Notes: generated from the sequence alone by a model not told the origin. A DNA stretch of 64,000 nucleotides from Dioscorea cayenensis subsp. rotundata (GCF_009730915.1 NC_052489.1:29071916-29135915), one strand, 5' to 3'. Positions 1-12,763 are shown, numbered from the stretch's first letter. Program-made: numbers and translations.

Positions 1-905
1 TTTACACAAGATTCTTCTATTTTGTTTACAAATTTTTATAAATTCATTTGTGCTAATGAATTTGTGTTTGTATGTCTTTTTGCAGGGACGTGAAATTTCT
101 TTTGTTCATCGTGTAATCGAGGCAAGCGAATTCCTGGACTTAATTTATTGGTCATCTATTTTTAAGTTTTATAATAATTTAATGCCTTTAGATAAAGATC
201 TTTGTGGTCATCATCTACTATTTGAGTATGGCAAGGCCCTGTTCTTTAAAGTTCAAATATTTGATCATGTTCTCATGCTGTAGAAACTATTAAACCACTG
301 TAACTTGATTGTGAGATTTCTGCATAAGCAAAGAAGTAGATGTGATATGTTCTCTATTTGCAGCCATGATACGAGAGCCTTGGACTCCTTATGTTGCTTT
401 CTTTTATGAAAATATGTATTAGGATCTAAATTATAATGCTGAACTGTTGAAATTTATGAAACTTCAAATTATTTGATTATTGAATTCAAAACTTTTTAAT
501 ATTTATTGGGGATTGGTGATCGTGGCCCATGTTTAATCTTCTAAACAGTTGATTGTTTCTTAAACAAGTCTCTACCCTGGATACTGTTCATACTTTAGGA
601 TTTGACCATTCAATTGAATGATTTCTATGTTCATGAAAATCGATAACACTAATGTATAGCCTACGCATAGTAAATAATTGTGTAATCACTTCAATCACTG
701 GTAATGTAAAACCTTACTGTATTTTCCATGTCATAATCGTAATTTTTTTTGTCTGGATAATTACAAATAATAACTCATCTACTGCTTTGCTATTAGAAAT
801 TGTTGCCATTTACCAGCCTGCCTTGAGTTTCCTGTATGTGAATTCTTTTGGGCTTTTCTCAAAGGTGTATTTTGTATTTTGGATAAGCATTAACTTGGTT
901 AATGC

Positions 906-3900
906 TTATGACTACTCAATCAGCCCAAGGTTCGCCTACAATGGTGAAGAAGCAGCGCGACGACCGTAAAGCGGTTTGGCTTCTCTCTATTCTTGTTTTT
1001 TTTTTCTTTTTTCTTGGTCTTTAATGGTTTGTTTTTGTCACTGATTACAGGTTAGGGTGACTTGTGAGAAAGACAAGCATTTCACGCAAGCACAGAGTGT
1101 ATTTCTGCAATGCATATGCGTTCTGTGCTCAAGGAATATCGACAACGAGCAGCAGCGTAAAAAGCACCAAGCCTCCAACAAAAAGACTCACAGAGGACCA
1201 TGTACCCGTTGTTCCAATTATTTCGACAATGGGGATGAGAACTCGCATACATTCACTGTAATTTAAATGCGCGTTTTTACTTTTTGATATTTTTTTCAAG
1301 ACAAAATAGAACTTCAAGTTACTTTCTAAATGTGATCTCTTTAACAGATTCATGGAATGTATTTTGCCGAGGCTGTGGCAGCGCGTTTCCCTGAAGCACT
1401 TGAGTTGAACGGGATCGATGTTGCTCCTGCTGATGATGATGAGCAAGCTGCTGCAGATGAGGAAACTGCTGAGTTTGAAGGGATTGATGCTGACGAGGAA
1501 GGTAATGAAGTTCATGTAGATGTTGATGGTAAAATGCCTTTATAGTTAGTTGTTATTCTATAATTTGTTTATGCTTTAATTTTGGTAATGCTTAGGACCA
1601 GATTCACCCTGCTGGCTCTAATATAATGCCTATTTTACAATAGGATTTGAGTTTTACTGATGCTTATTTTGCCTGCTTCGTCAGTTGTTAAATTTTTAAT
1701 TAGCTTTGTTTAGCTTGTAAGTCTTTGATCTTTGAATTTAATTTGGGTAATCTTGAATCATTAACAATTTAACTTTGTTCATTATGTGATATGTTTTAAA
1801 TATTGGCAGTTTATTTCAGTCTCCGACTTCATCTAATTACTTTTATTTATATGTCACAGCTACTTAGCTTTCAGTTTACTCGATTGTTGCAGGTGGATAA
1901 TTTTGCATTTGAGTGGACATTTTGGAGCTATGAGGAGCCCCTAGGTCAGCATCTTATGATGCAGATTTCACTGACTTTGTTTCTCATTCATCTGTAGACA
2001 CTGTAGACATTATTTTGATTTACGTGCCTTTAGGATTTATGCTGATATGTCATGGATGCATCTGACTTCCATTGAACTTTTAGTGTTCAATCCAACTTTT
2101 CTTACAAAGAATATTGTTAGACAAAGGATGTACTATATAGCATATGATGCGGTATTATGAGCTGTTAGGGTTCAGCTGATGATAACACTGAGTCTAAGCC
2201 TCTTCTTGTTTCGCTCCAATCTATTTATTTTGCTTGATGTTGGGCCTTACTTGCATTCCTTAAATCTTTGGTCGCAACGTCACATAGACCTAATCACTCA
2301 CTTCATAAGTAGTTTCTGATCGCTTAGAATTAGCCATTTTTTTTTTTCATGCAAGCTTGTGCTTTCAACAAATTCTGTTTTAGTTGGGCCAATGCCTTAT
2401 CTCTTTGTTGAAGCAGAGTAGAAACTATAGGAGGATTTTTTATCATTAGAATAATATGTGAACAATTGAGATGGATCATGGCTAAGAACAATCTTGAATG
2501 GTGTCATCTCAGTACTTCTGTGATATCAAGTATTGTGCCAAAATTTAGCTTATGGAAGTAATTCTACCACCCTTTAGGACTATGTGAAGTAAAGAATTTT
2601 AAATGTAGTTATAAACATTTGTTTAGAGCTTCTGTTTGACCATCTATTTGGGGATGACATGCAGAATTTATTGTATGTCATCCCCAAATAGAGCAATGGA
2701 ATGTCCATATTTTGATAATCAATTAATGACCACCAATATCACTAAAATACCCTTTGAAATAAGTAATCCATTAATGAAATCCATAGGAATTGGCAAGGGT
2801 TGTATAGTAAGCCTCCTGGGTGAGTGTTGGCTTGCTTAGCTTGTTGACAGATCATGCACATCTTTCTGTACAGCCTTCTAGTAAAATTTTATGAGCTAAA
2901 CAAGCATGTCTTTAATGTACTGACATGACCACCCAAAAAAAGATGCATGGAATTCTTGTAATAACTGTTGTTTTAGTTAAAGATCATCAGGCAGAATAAT
3001 TCTTGAGTATAAGCTGATTATTGCTGCATGCATTCTGACATTTTCTTAGAAAATATGCGATGGGTAGTTTATTTTGGCTTAGAGTTCTTAATTGATATTT
3101 CAGAAAATTTCTCAATTAAAGACTGACAATTGCACCATGGAGCAAACCAAAATGAAAACCTCTTGCCATTTCCCAATTTGTAACTAAAACAATTCTTAAC
3201 CAAGGGCCTCAAGTTGAGGAGTTGTCTCCAACTCCAGCTGCTATCCACAGTTTTAGTTATGCCCTAAAAGCCAAGTTTTTTCAATCTATGACGGCTAACC
3301 CACAAAGTCCAAAGAGTACACTTCTCTTGCATTAAGTCCCAAATATGCCTAGTAAGTGCAGCTTGGTTCCAAATGTGGATTGGTTTGACTCCCAAGCCAC
3401 CACATTTTTTGCTTTGACATACAAAATCCCACCTAACAAGGCCACCTCTGAGATTATTATTTGAACCATGCCATAAAAAATTCCTGCAGACCTTCTCCAC
3501 TTCATGAACCACAGCTTTAGGAAGAAAGAAAATTGAGCCCCAATAGATTAAATGGTTGAGAACAATCTGGCAGAACCAGGACAGGTACAGTAGCACAACC
3601 AGTTTTGAGTATGATAAAAGCTTCTTGGGCTATAGCATTCCATTGAAATCTATCTTTTTTTGGGGATCAGTTCAGTTAATGGTTTGGCGAAGAAGCATGA
3701 TGCTTGATAAAGCATCGGTAATAGCCACTTAAACTTAGAAATCCTCGCAATTACTTGATTGAAATTGGTGTTGGCCATTGGAGAATAGCCTCAATCTTGG
3801 TTTTGTCCATTTTCCACACCATGGACTGAAACTGTGTCCCAAATATTCAAGTTGAGGAAGACCAAAACTGCATTTGGAATACTTGGCAAATAATTGATGT

Positions 3901-6900
3901 TACTTTGAGTCGAAAGTTTTGTCTCTTAATGTTGTAGATGGGCATATAAGTGCACTGTATACCAAAATATCATTGAAAAAATCAAAAGCATCCAAGAAAG
4001 GAAGGGAACATAAAAAATTCACTGCTTATTTCTTCTTCAAAGATTTCTAATGTAAAAACTTGATTTTTACAACTCTCACATCTTTCCTTTATAATGTTTA
4101 CATGGGTTTGAAAATAAAAACTAACCTCTTAATAATAAGGAAACTAAGTTTCTTTGATTCATTCTAGAAGTTTTAACTAAAATACTAATACAAATTTCCT
4201 TAAAGCAAAATGAAATATCTGATACATTAAAAATTAGAATGTTGTTGGTGCATTTGATGACCCAAATGGCATAACAAGCCATTGAAGGTGGTGATGATGT
4301 GTTCGAAATATGGTTTTATGCCTATCTTCATGATGCAATATAATTTGATGCCAATTGGATCTTAAATCCAATTTAGAAAAATAGGCAGCTCCAAATAATT
4401 CATCTGGAAGCTCTCAACAATTGTTGGAATGGGAAAAACATTCTTGATTGTATGGCATTGACTGCCCTGTACAGAATCTTCATGACCACCTTTTTTTTTT
4501 GGTGACTAATAAAATCGGGAAAGAGAATTATCTTGTACTAGTTCAATAAGGCCATCTTGTAGCAGCATCTGAGAGATCATTTTAACTGGAGAGGAGTCTG
4601 GAATGGAATCAAATTCTTGAAAGTGGTAAACCAATTGAGGTGGAAAATACTGCTTGGTGTTTGAGTCGTAAGTCCTGGTGGCTACTTGGCATAGGAGGAG
4701 GAAAAATCAATTGCAAATCAGGCTCCTTAACTGTCTAAGTATAGCATTCTTGAATTGCCTTGCGGAGCATAACCTATGAAACTGATGAACTGAAATAAAT
4801 CCAGCCTACGCATTTCAGTCACCATGCAGCATGGTAAAATGATTGTCTTGATAAAATTGAAGAAGTGATTTAATATAATTAGCAATGTGAGGCCCAAGTG
4901 GTTAACCAGCCAGCTCCTAAGATAATACCAGCACTAACAATTGGTAATAAATACACAGGAAATTGCAAAAAATGACCTTGTACTTGAAGCTATTCTCCAA
5001 CGGAACCTTCCACTTGCAGAGAATAACCATAGCCCGCCAAAACTTAGAAGGATTGAGCTGAAACAATTGTAGGGTGTAAAAATTTAGTAATTATTGATTG
5101 AATAAAAATTGATCACTGTCTTCATCTAAGGTAGTGTTTGTTTGGAGAATTTTTGGAATTACATGTAACTAGAGTTACTAAGTTTTTAGAAATCTAATGT
5201 TTTGTTCACAAGATTCTAAAAACTTATGCAACTAATATCCTATCCAATGAGGGATTTGGTTTTATGGCCAATTTGGTCATAAAACCAAATCCTTTGTTTG
5301 TAGACTTCTTCGCATGCATAATTTGTGACCTATATGTGACCAATTAAAGAAAACAAGTATTGTCAAACATTCGTAGATACTTTTGTTGAGTGGAAAAATT
5401 AATCCTAAATTTAATAATTATTTTACTAACTAATTTAATAATAAAATTAATATCTAAAATGATCAATACAATTATTAAAATCATTAAATAACATGTTTAA
5501 AAATTGTATGAAAAGTTCATAACTACTCTTTTTGTTGGGCTAATAATCAAATTCAAAAATTACAAAATATAATAAAAATATAATAAATATACTAATAAAT
5601 TTAATAACTAATTTAATAATAAAATTAATAGTTAAATTAATTAATACGGTATTTAAATCATTAAAATGACATTAAAATATTTGGCATGTAAAAGGTTTTT
5701 AATTCCAAATTTACACCAATTTTTCTGACCAAATTTACAAATTTTCCTAGTAAGTTAGGAAATAGAAGTTACATTTCTATCATTTTTTTTTCTAATTTGG
5801 ATGATGAATGGGGGTGGATCACCATCTGCACCATAGTTGATTAATTGAGGGATTATATTACTCAAATTAGGTTAAAGACCAACTTGAAATTTCATCAAAA
5901 ATTAATTTTTACAAAGATAGTTGGTAATATGCATATATGTATACACCCTAGAAAAAGTTATATCTGCACATATGCCTCAAAAATAAAACAATTATAAATA
6001 CATTCACAAACTTACTGAAGGATGTATAAATGTTAAAGCTGTAGTTTGTTGTTTTGTTCTTAGTAGTTAGGTATTGGGAAGTTTGCTTGTCTTTCGAGAT
6101 ATAGGCTAAGTTTTGGTGTTCTTTGATTCAATTATCAATAAATCTTCAATTGTTTTTCTTTGATCTCTATCAAATTGGTACCAAAGCTAATTCCTAAGAT
6201 GATGGTTGCTAAGAAGATGAAAGCCCTAGAGAAAAAATTGAAAAACAAGGTAAAGGAAATATAGCTCAATGATGGAAGGATGACTTTCACTAGGCACAAT
6301 ATTTTTGACATTCCACCAGAGTAAATCATGTTTCCATGAGAATTTAGAATCCACTGCGTGGTTGTCCTGTAAAGTGCGAATAACTGGACCATACTGAGAA
6401 TCTGATAGGCATGGCCCATAAAGATTTGTATTAGCTCCAAATGCAAAATGGGAAAGAGTTAGTTAGGTATTAAAGAGTCAGTCAGAGGTAGATTAGTAAT
6501 TTAGTTTTTAGAGTTTCAATATAAACAAGAGATTAAGAAGCTAGATGGAGGTCATGCTGTGGTTTGTTTTTTTTTCTTAGTAGTTAGGTATTGGGAAGTT
6601 TGCTTGTCTTTTGAAATATAGGCTAAGTTTTGGTGTTCTCTGATTCAATTATCAATAAATCTTCAATTGTTTTTCTTTGATTTCTATCAAATCGGTACCA
6701 AAGCTAATTCCTAAGATGATGGTTGCTAAGAAGATGAAAGCCCTAGAGGAAAAAGTGAAAAACGAGGTAAACGAAATATACTCAATGATGGAAGGATGAC
6801 TTTCACTGGGCACAATATTTTTGCCATTCCACCACTTTCCCTCCAATTCATCTTCCTTGTACTTGCCCCCACCCTCAGCTGAATCAGACACCTGTCCTTC

Positions 6901-9900
6901 CTTTAGTGTCACCTTCAATGGGTATATAATACTGAACTGCTTGTTCTTGTTTGTACAAAAGATTTCAGATTTCTTCTTGGCTTTATTATAGATTTTCCAG
7001 CTAATTTTTGTTCTTGTGACTATAGTTTAGTTTCCTTGATCATCCAGTGCAGATATGTGACAGATAAAGGACAAAGTTAAACCTCACTGTTGTTTATTTA
7101 AAAATAAAATTTTCACAGTATGCACACTTGCATTTTTATGCAGAAACTCCTGTTTAATCTCAATCTCTTATATATGATCCTTTTTCTTTTTTTCTTTTAT
7201 GCTTTTCTTAGTCAAATCTTAGCTTATAGCAACATCTTCTCAATGCTTTCAGAATGATGTATTTCATTTTGTTCGAATTGTTTGTCAAAATTACGTCATT
7301 GTAGTTATAAGCAGGTGATAATGGGATGAAGAAAATATCTCCTTCATACAGATCATGATCAGCAAATTGCTGCGGAAATTAAACATGAATTTTTTCTGAC
7401 AAAGTGGAAAGACACGTGGGCATCAGTCTGCTGCCAAATTTGGTTTTTGACGTCGATGGTTTTTCCATACTATAACTGTGAGTTTAACTTATCTAATTTT
7501 TTTGATCAAGTTCTCTCCTTCCATAGTGTAATGATCCTGTACTTTGCTGTCACCTTGCTTTAACTTTGGGCTTGACTGTAAAGTAACCATAGATAGGTCA
7601 ATCACTGTGTTATCAAAGAAAAAAACAATTCCAAGAGTTTGCTTTGACATTAATAGGGCATTACAGGTTCTATTGTAGCATATTTTCTTGTCATGACTCT
7701 TGATTCTTTATCTCCACAACTGCTTAATTACTCCGTGAAGTTTTAAAAGTTTTGGCAAGTTGAAATTCTCCGCACTTTGTGAAGTCCAATCTCTGAGGAT
7801 AAACTAATTCTCTTTGCTTTTGCGCTGCAGTTGATTGGAAGAATCGTCACATGCCTCCAGATAGCTTTCGCAATCACAATATTGAAGAAACAAAACTATG
7901 GTGTTTAAGGCTTCTAGGTAATTCATTTGAACATCTCCGTCAGGCAAGTCCTCAGCTGACCAATTTATTTTCTTATATAGTAAAACAACAAAGTGCCTGA
8001 CTAGTTTTTTCTCATGTCATGCTATTGTGCTTCATCAACTTTCTTCTGGTGAGCTCACTCTGTGTCAAGATTCCTAAAGCTTGGACAAGTGCGGGACTCT
8101 AATCCTTTCATGTAAGGATTTCTTTGCTTGAATTGATAATGTGATCTCTAGATGTCCTCAGTTAAAGCAACTGAATAGAGTGGTCAGTGGTAAGTGCAAT
8201 TATCCACACATTTACTCAGAAAGCATTCCATGTCTAAGTATGATCAGATATACTCCTGGACATCTCCAATTGTTGATTCCTTGATTCTTATGCTGAATGA
8301 TGGTACATTATCGCATTTCAAATGAGTTCAATACCGATTGGGTGCTTTTTCTTCAATGTTTTGACAATTTATTTGTGTGTTGCAGGTACTGTATTTTTTG
8401 CAAACAATAACCTATATTTTTTTCAAATATAATCACTCGTATTAGTATATAAAAGTAGAATTTAGAAATGTGACTAGTGAATACTCAGACTTTTGTTTCT
8501 TCAAAACAGCAATTTTTTTTTTTTTTTGATAAGGAAGCCAAAGGCTAACAAAAGAGCAAAAAAACTAGACTAACAACAGACTTAGAAATGAAGTTTGTGG
8601 AGCTCACAGAGCTCATCAATCCAAAAGGGACGCTCCATGCCTCTGAAGAATAGAGAGAGCTGCGGATTAAATCTCCCAAAGCTAGCAAGATGATCGGCGA
8701 AGCTGTTGAGATCTCTGGGGATAGTTTCGACTGTAACATTAGGGAACAAATCCAGATTCTTCCGCATTGTTTGAAAATCAGTGGAAACATGTCAGGCAAC
8801 GCTGGCATTGAAATGCTTTAGCAATTGAGCCACACCCGGACAATCACAGAAAACATGATCTGGGGTCCATCCACGAGCAATGCAGGTCCGAAAAGCAAGA
8901 TTGATAGCAGCGAGTTAAGCTTGGATTGGCGAGGAAGAACAGGTGCCCATCGAACCTGCAGAAAGAATATGATTTGAATTAGTGAGGATAATAAAGCCAA
9001 GGCCAGCACAAAGGGTACTGGCAGACCAAGAAGCATCAGTAAAGATAAGAGTGGATGCTCTGTTAGCACACAGGAGCGCCCGGTGCCAAGAAGATTTAAT
9101 CCGAAAATCAGAATAGAAGGACCAGGCGCGGGGGATGATCACAGAAGGATTAAAGGTCTCATTGTGAAAGACAAAATTGCATCGGAGTTTCCAAATGAGC
9201 CAGCAAACAGTTGCGATAAGGGCCTTAGCCCAAGGGTCCTTGATCACCACAAGCCAGAAACCTGAGCACAAAGAGTTGAGCAGATGTGAATTGAGACCAA
9301 TCATATTAAACAGATCATGCCAACAATGCAAAATTTTAGGACAATTCCAAATTATATGCTCAATAGTTTCAGCCTTCAACCTACAAAGAGGACACGGGTT
9401 GTTAGGGCCAATATTAAGATTGTAAAGATAAGCATAAGTAGGAAATTTGCCATGAGCAAGTTTCCAGAGATGCACTTTGATGCGGGGCATAACAGGAAGT
9501 CGCCAAATTTCCAACCAACCATCCCAGCAGTCCTGAATATAACTTTTGGAATTAAGGTGATTGTACACTGCAGGAGCAATAGATGCCTTGCAAGAAGAGG
9601 TGTTCCATTTCCAGACCAGAGTATTATCAGTATTGTAGTGAATATCGTTGATGTTGCTTAAATTAATAGAACTTCCAAACAAACTTTCCAAAGCAATAGG
9701 GCAAAAACCATCCGAAGAAAACAAATCCGAGAAATTTATGTCTTCCAAATTCAGAGAAGAGTTGAGAAATGTGGGTTTCTGAGAGATAGGAAGATCGAAA
9801 AAGCAAGCATTTTTCCAGATATCAACAAGATCAGGGCTGCAAGAAAGAAGTTTAATGTCCGATCTCAAAACTTACAAATGGATTTATAAAACCAAGAAGA

Positions 9901-11218
9901 GTTAGAGATATTTTCCGGATTCCAAAGACGCCAACCATTGTATTTGTTATGAAAGATGTTAACCCATATTTTATCATCAGAGTTCAAGATAGAAAAAATG
10001 TTTTTCGCCATGAGAGAATGATTCACAAGCCTAAGGTTACGGATACCAAGACCCCCCTCAAACTTACAAAGTGTAGTAACTGTCCAACCGATTGAGTGGA
10101 AACCCCTATTACTTCTGCTCCTACCCCAGAGAAAGTTCCGAGCATACTTGGAAATCATGTCTAAGATAGTAGCAGGGAGATTCATAACTGAAAGGATATA
10201 ATTGGGAATGGAAAAAACAGTGCTATTCAGAAGGGTTGTTCTACCAGCAAGGGAAAGGGAAGAATGATTCCATGAATGAATAATTTTATTAACTCTATCA
10301 GGGATAAATTGGAATTGATTAATTGTCAACCTTTTGGGAGAGATAGGGATCTCTAGATAGGTGAAAGGAAAGTTACCCAACTTGATGCCAAGGATTCTAG
10401 ATATGGCATTGGCTAGTAACTTATTACACCAAGAAGGTACAAAAACAGCAGACTTTAGAAGGTTTGGTTTTTGGCCAGTGAAAGCATGGTAAACATTGAG
10501 ACACAAGAGACAATTCCTGGCATTTCGCCTACTAGCCCTAGTGACAAGGATAAGGTCATCCGCAAACATTAGGTGGTTGAAGTTGTAGGTGAGGTCTTGG
10601 TTGAAGCCATGAATCATGTCCATTTGAAGAGCTTTGTTTAGAATGGCAGTGAGGTTCTGAGAGACAAGGATGAAGAGGAGAGGGGAGATGGGGTCACCTT
10701 GACGGACTCCCCTACTGCTCTTAATCCAGGAGGTGTTATGACCATTAACAAGAAAAGAGAAGAAGGATGAGGTAATGCAGGCATTAATCCAAGTAATCCA
10801 ATTTTCGGGGAAAAGCATTCTTCGGAGGGTAGCAATAATGGCGGCCCACTCAATAGTATCAAAGGCCTTTTCAATATCAATTTTGCAAATCATCCTAGGG
10901 GGAGTACCATTCTCATTTTCTATACTATGGACAATCTCCTGGGCTGCGATAGTATTATCAAAAGCGCCACGCCCAGGGATAAATCCAGATTGCTCGGGAC
11001 CAATAAGCTTATGAATCACTCTCTTAAGACGATTAGCAAGCATTTTAGTGATAATTTTGTACAAGAACTTGTTGTACAAGAACTTTGTGTAGGGGTGCAT
11101 GAAATACTCAGTTGTACTTGTATCATATTGGACTGAATTTCGCTGATTTGATTATTTATTTATTTATTTGCTTTTACAGGGTATATTCAGTGAAGAACAG
11201 ATACAAGATTGTGTTTAA
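906..11218 (+). CDS. Unrecognised split gene with TE-filled introns (probable)
   Basis: I do not recognise the product. Exon-like blocks are about 907-966 (Met-Thr-Thr start, basic stretch [10 protein letters not shown]), 1051-1257 (phase 0, Cys/His and Lys rich, including HRGPCTRC), 1348 to about 1501/1528 (phase 0, acidic, [12 protein letters not shown]), 1893-1944 ([14 protein letters not shown]), 7831-7943 ([13 protein letters not shown] and [18 protein letters not shown]) and 11180-11218 ([12 protein letters not shown], then TAA). The last three join in phase: 1944 ends with one base of a codon that 7831 completes, and 7943 ends on a codon border. The intron after 7943 starts CAG|GCAAGT, a GC-AG donor. 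The first donor (about 966) is weak, and the 1501/1528 to 1893 junction does not join in frame as I read it, so an exon is missing or mis-set there. The two large introns hold all the transposon debris of this region. Alternatively these could be pieces of two genes. Confidence 0.4.
2643..2692. repeat. Perfect 18-bp inverted repeat (hairpin)
   Basis: TCTATTTGGGGATGACAT at 2643-2660 is the exact reverse complement of 2675-2692, with a 14-base spacer. It lies in the integrase part of the gypsy relic and looks like a local inverted duplication made after the element decayed. Confidence 0.9.
3060..3600 (-). mobile_element. LINE reverse-transcriptase C-terminal fragment nested in the gypsy relic
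   Basis: The minus-strand reading from 3596 contains [30 protein letters not shown] and [16 protein letters not shown], the conserved stretch after the RT domain in plant non-LTR elements. After a frame break near 3260 it continues as [16 protein letters not shown] (about 3190-3140), the usual start of the zf-RVT/RNase H linker. No poly(A) tail or target duplication was recognised. Gypsy RNase H text ends just upstream (about 3600) and gypsy integrase text resumes just downstream (about 3010), so the LINE piece was inserted into an older gypsy copy. Confidence 0.75.
6059..6835 (+). repeat. Two direct copies of an LTR end, primer-binding site and gag start (517-bp offset)
   Basis: About 260 bp starting CTTAGTAGTTAGGTATTGGG at 6059 recurs at 6576 with roughly 95% identity by eye. 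Each copy runs through TCAATTATCAATAAATC into TGGTACCAAAGC or CGGTACCAAAGC, which resembles the TGGTATCAGAGC primer-binding site (initiator tRNA-Met) of many plant LTR elements. It then continues into a coding-like start, ATGATGGTTGCTAAGAAGATG ([10 protein letters not shown]). These are the 3' end of an LTR plus the gag start of an LTR element on the plus strand, opposite in orientation to the pol relic at 2.2-5.0 kb. The copies may result from unequal exchange or a tandem insertion. Confidence 0.7.
8512..11100 (-). mobile_element. 5'-truncated LINE (non-LTR retrotransposon)
   Basis: The minus strand encodes reverse transcriptase at 11100-9865: [41 protein letters not shown] and the catalytic FADD box ([11 protein letters not shown]), then [14 protein letters not shown] one-base-type break at about 9866 leads into 9868-8915, with a zf-RVT motif ([34 protein letters not shown]) and the RNase H start (FTDASWSAS). 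RNase H continues in other frames down to about 8530. The poly(A) tail appears as the T run at about 8512-8527. The endonuclease/ORF1 half is missing, so the copy is 5'-truncated and not autonomous. No clear target duplication was found. It sits within the GC-AG intron between host exons 7831-7943 and 11180-11218. Confidence 0.92.
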
Positions 11219-12640
11219 TCTTCTCCAAAGTTGTGGCGACATCTAAACTTCACTGCTGGAGTAAATAGATGTGCATCTGAAGATCCAAGAATCTTCAGAA
11301 CCAGAAATAGTTTTAATTTTTCCCCCTTTTTTGTTTTCAATCATTTATTATTGTCCAAACCTGCAATAATCTCATCTTAGAATCAAAGCATTTACATTAT
11401 ATTGACTTAATACGATTTTTATTCCTGGGCGCATTACTTCATATTTTTTAGAACCAATTTACTCATCATGTTGAATTTCTTGCATGTTTTTCATGACTAA
11501 TAATGTGCTGGATGTTGTAAAATTGGTTAAAGTTATATAAACTCTATGTGCTTTGTTTCGATTCTTTTCATTGCATATATAGGGCAATTGGGTATTACTT
11601 TCAAACCTAAATTTAATTGTAACTCAGATATATGTATGTATATATACCACTTCGATTAGAATTATTATTGCACTAATTTATACTCAACTAGAGTTATACT
11701 TGTGCAATGCACAGTAAAGATAAAGATAATATGATTTTTATAATATTATTTGCACTAATGATATAGTTGTAATGTGTAATACTTATTAATTTTTGACTAA
11801 TTTTGAAAATACTATATCTCCAAAATTCTCTCAATTGGAACCTTCCATTGATTTATTTGATAAAATGAACATTTTTTTTTTTTTGCTTTGTATTTTAAAA
11901 AATTATTTAAAAAATAACCACCTAAAAAAATTGAATCAGTAAAATAGCATAAAAAATGAAAAACATATATATATAGACTTTTTATTTATAGATAATCTTC
12001 TTATATATATAATTTATGAATAGACGGAAATATACTTTAATATATTATAAGATAAAAGAACTTATCTCAATAGTTTGAACAGTTATTTTATTAAATTTTA
12101 AATAATAAAACAATCTTGAGATAAATTAACTTTTGGAAATTTATTATAATATATTATGAAATAAATTAAGCTCTCTATATTTTAAAAAAATTATTTTAAA
12201 ATATATTAACATTGAAATATGCAGAAATTAATTTCAATATATATTGTCAAGGTAAGAAAATCCATTCATATTTAAAAAATTTAATTTAAAAGGTAATCTC
12301 TTTCTTAAATTGAATCAGTATTGAATAAGATATTTTAAAAAATTAATCTTAGAAATATATCATTTACATTTATAAATTATATACCCTAAAAAATATTCCA
12401 GTGGAGGAATAATAAAAAAATATTCCAGTGGAGGAACTAGAATATTTTTTTATTATGAATCCGTGGCCCCTCCTTCGCACGAATTCCCTTCTTCTCAAAA
12501 ACTCCACAGGATCCAGAGCCTCAGTCTGCTGCGTTGCCGACTGCCACGCCCAGAAGCTTGAAGCCGTTGCCGGAGTGGAACATCCAAAGCACCCTCCCAC
12601 CTCCGAGCCGGCTGATGAGCGGCAGCGCCGACGCCTGAAG
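11219..12640. other. AT-rich gene-free stretch
   Basis: After the stop at 11218 there is a plausible 3' untranslated region, then very AT-rich DNA (about 11.55-12.4 kb) with long A/T runs. I see no coding signal or terminal repeats. A short duplicated word, AATATTCCAGTGGAGGAA, occurs at about 12394 and 12420. Confidence 0.6.
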
Positions 12641-12655
12641 TCATGATAACAAGGA

Positions 12656-12763
12656 TTAGGGTTTGATCTAGGGCACCGACTCTCGGAGTCTATAAAAGGG
12701 CTGGTGTTGCGGTTTTCTTGTTCCACCTCTTTTCATTCTTCACGCGGCGGCGAAACCGGAGAG
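12656..12763 (+). promoter_or_regulatory. Promoter with telo-box and TATA, plus a noncoding first exon without an intact gene
   Basis: TTAGGGTTT (reverse telo-box) is at 12656-12664 and TATAAAAG at 12691-12698. A pyrimidine-rich leader ends in CGGAGAG|GTATGC, a good splice donor at 12764. The layout matches plant ribosome-biogenesis/ribosomal-protein promoters and resembles the nucleolin promoter at 35.4 kb. Downstream, about 13121-13208 could be a second exon (ending TTTGG|GTAG), but the best frame holds a stop and no further exons follow. I read this as the 5' end of a lost or truncated gene. Confidence 0.45.

Larger units (their letters stand above)
2170..5000 (-). mobile_element. Decayed Ty3/gypsy retrotransposon pol, interrupted by a LINE fragment
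   Basis: Reading the minus strand with frameshifts gives a gypsy polyprotein in the expected order. At about 4900-4500 lies the region before the RT. At about 4480-4230 lies reverse transcriptase, with text like [12 protein letters not shown] and [16 protein letters not shown]. At about 3720-3600 comes the connection/RNase H start (GYYR.FIKHHAS, then [11 protein letters not shown]). At 3010-2650 comes the integrase zinc-finger and core ([28 protein letters not shown]). At 2640-2180 lies the integrase C-terminal part ([16 protein letters not shown], then VYVTLRPKI). Stops and frameshifts are numerous, so it is dead. It sits in a host-gene intron. A non-gypsy LINE segment splits it between RNase H and integrase. 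Confidence 0.8.

Noticed and set aside
50-283. Open frame at the window start, beginning after a TTTTTGCAG acceptor-like site
   Set aside because: It could be a last exon of a gene starting outside the window, but no family pattern or donor is seen, so it was not called.
6135-6918. Two similar minus-strand frames with a hydrophobic C-terminus
   Set aside because: They lie across the duplicated LTR/primer-binding-site segment and arise from the repeat. No protein family fits.
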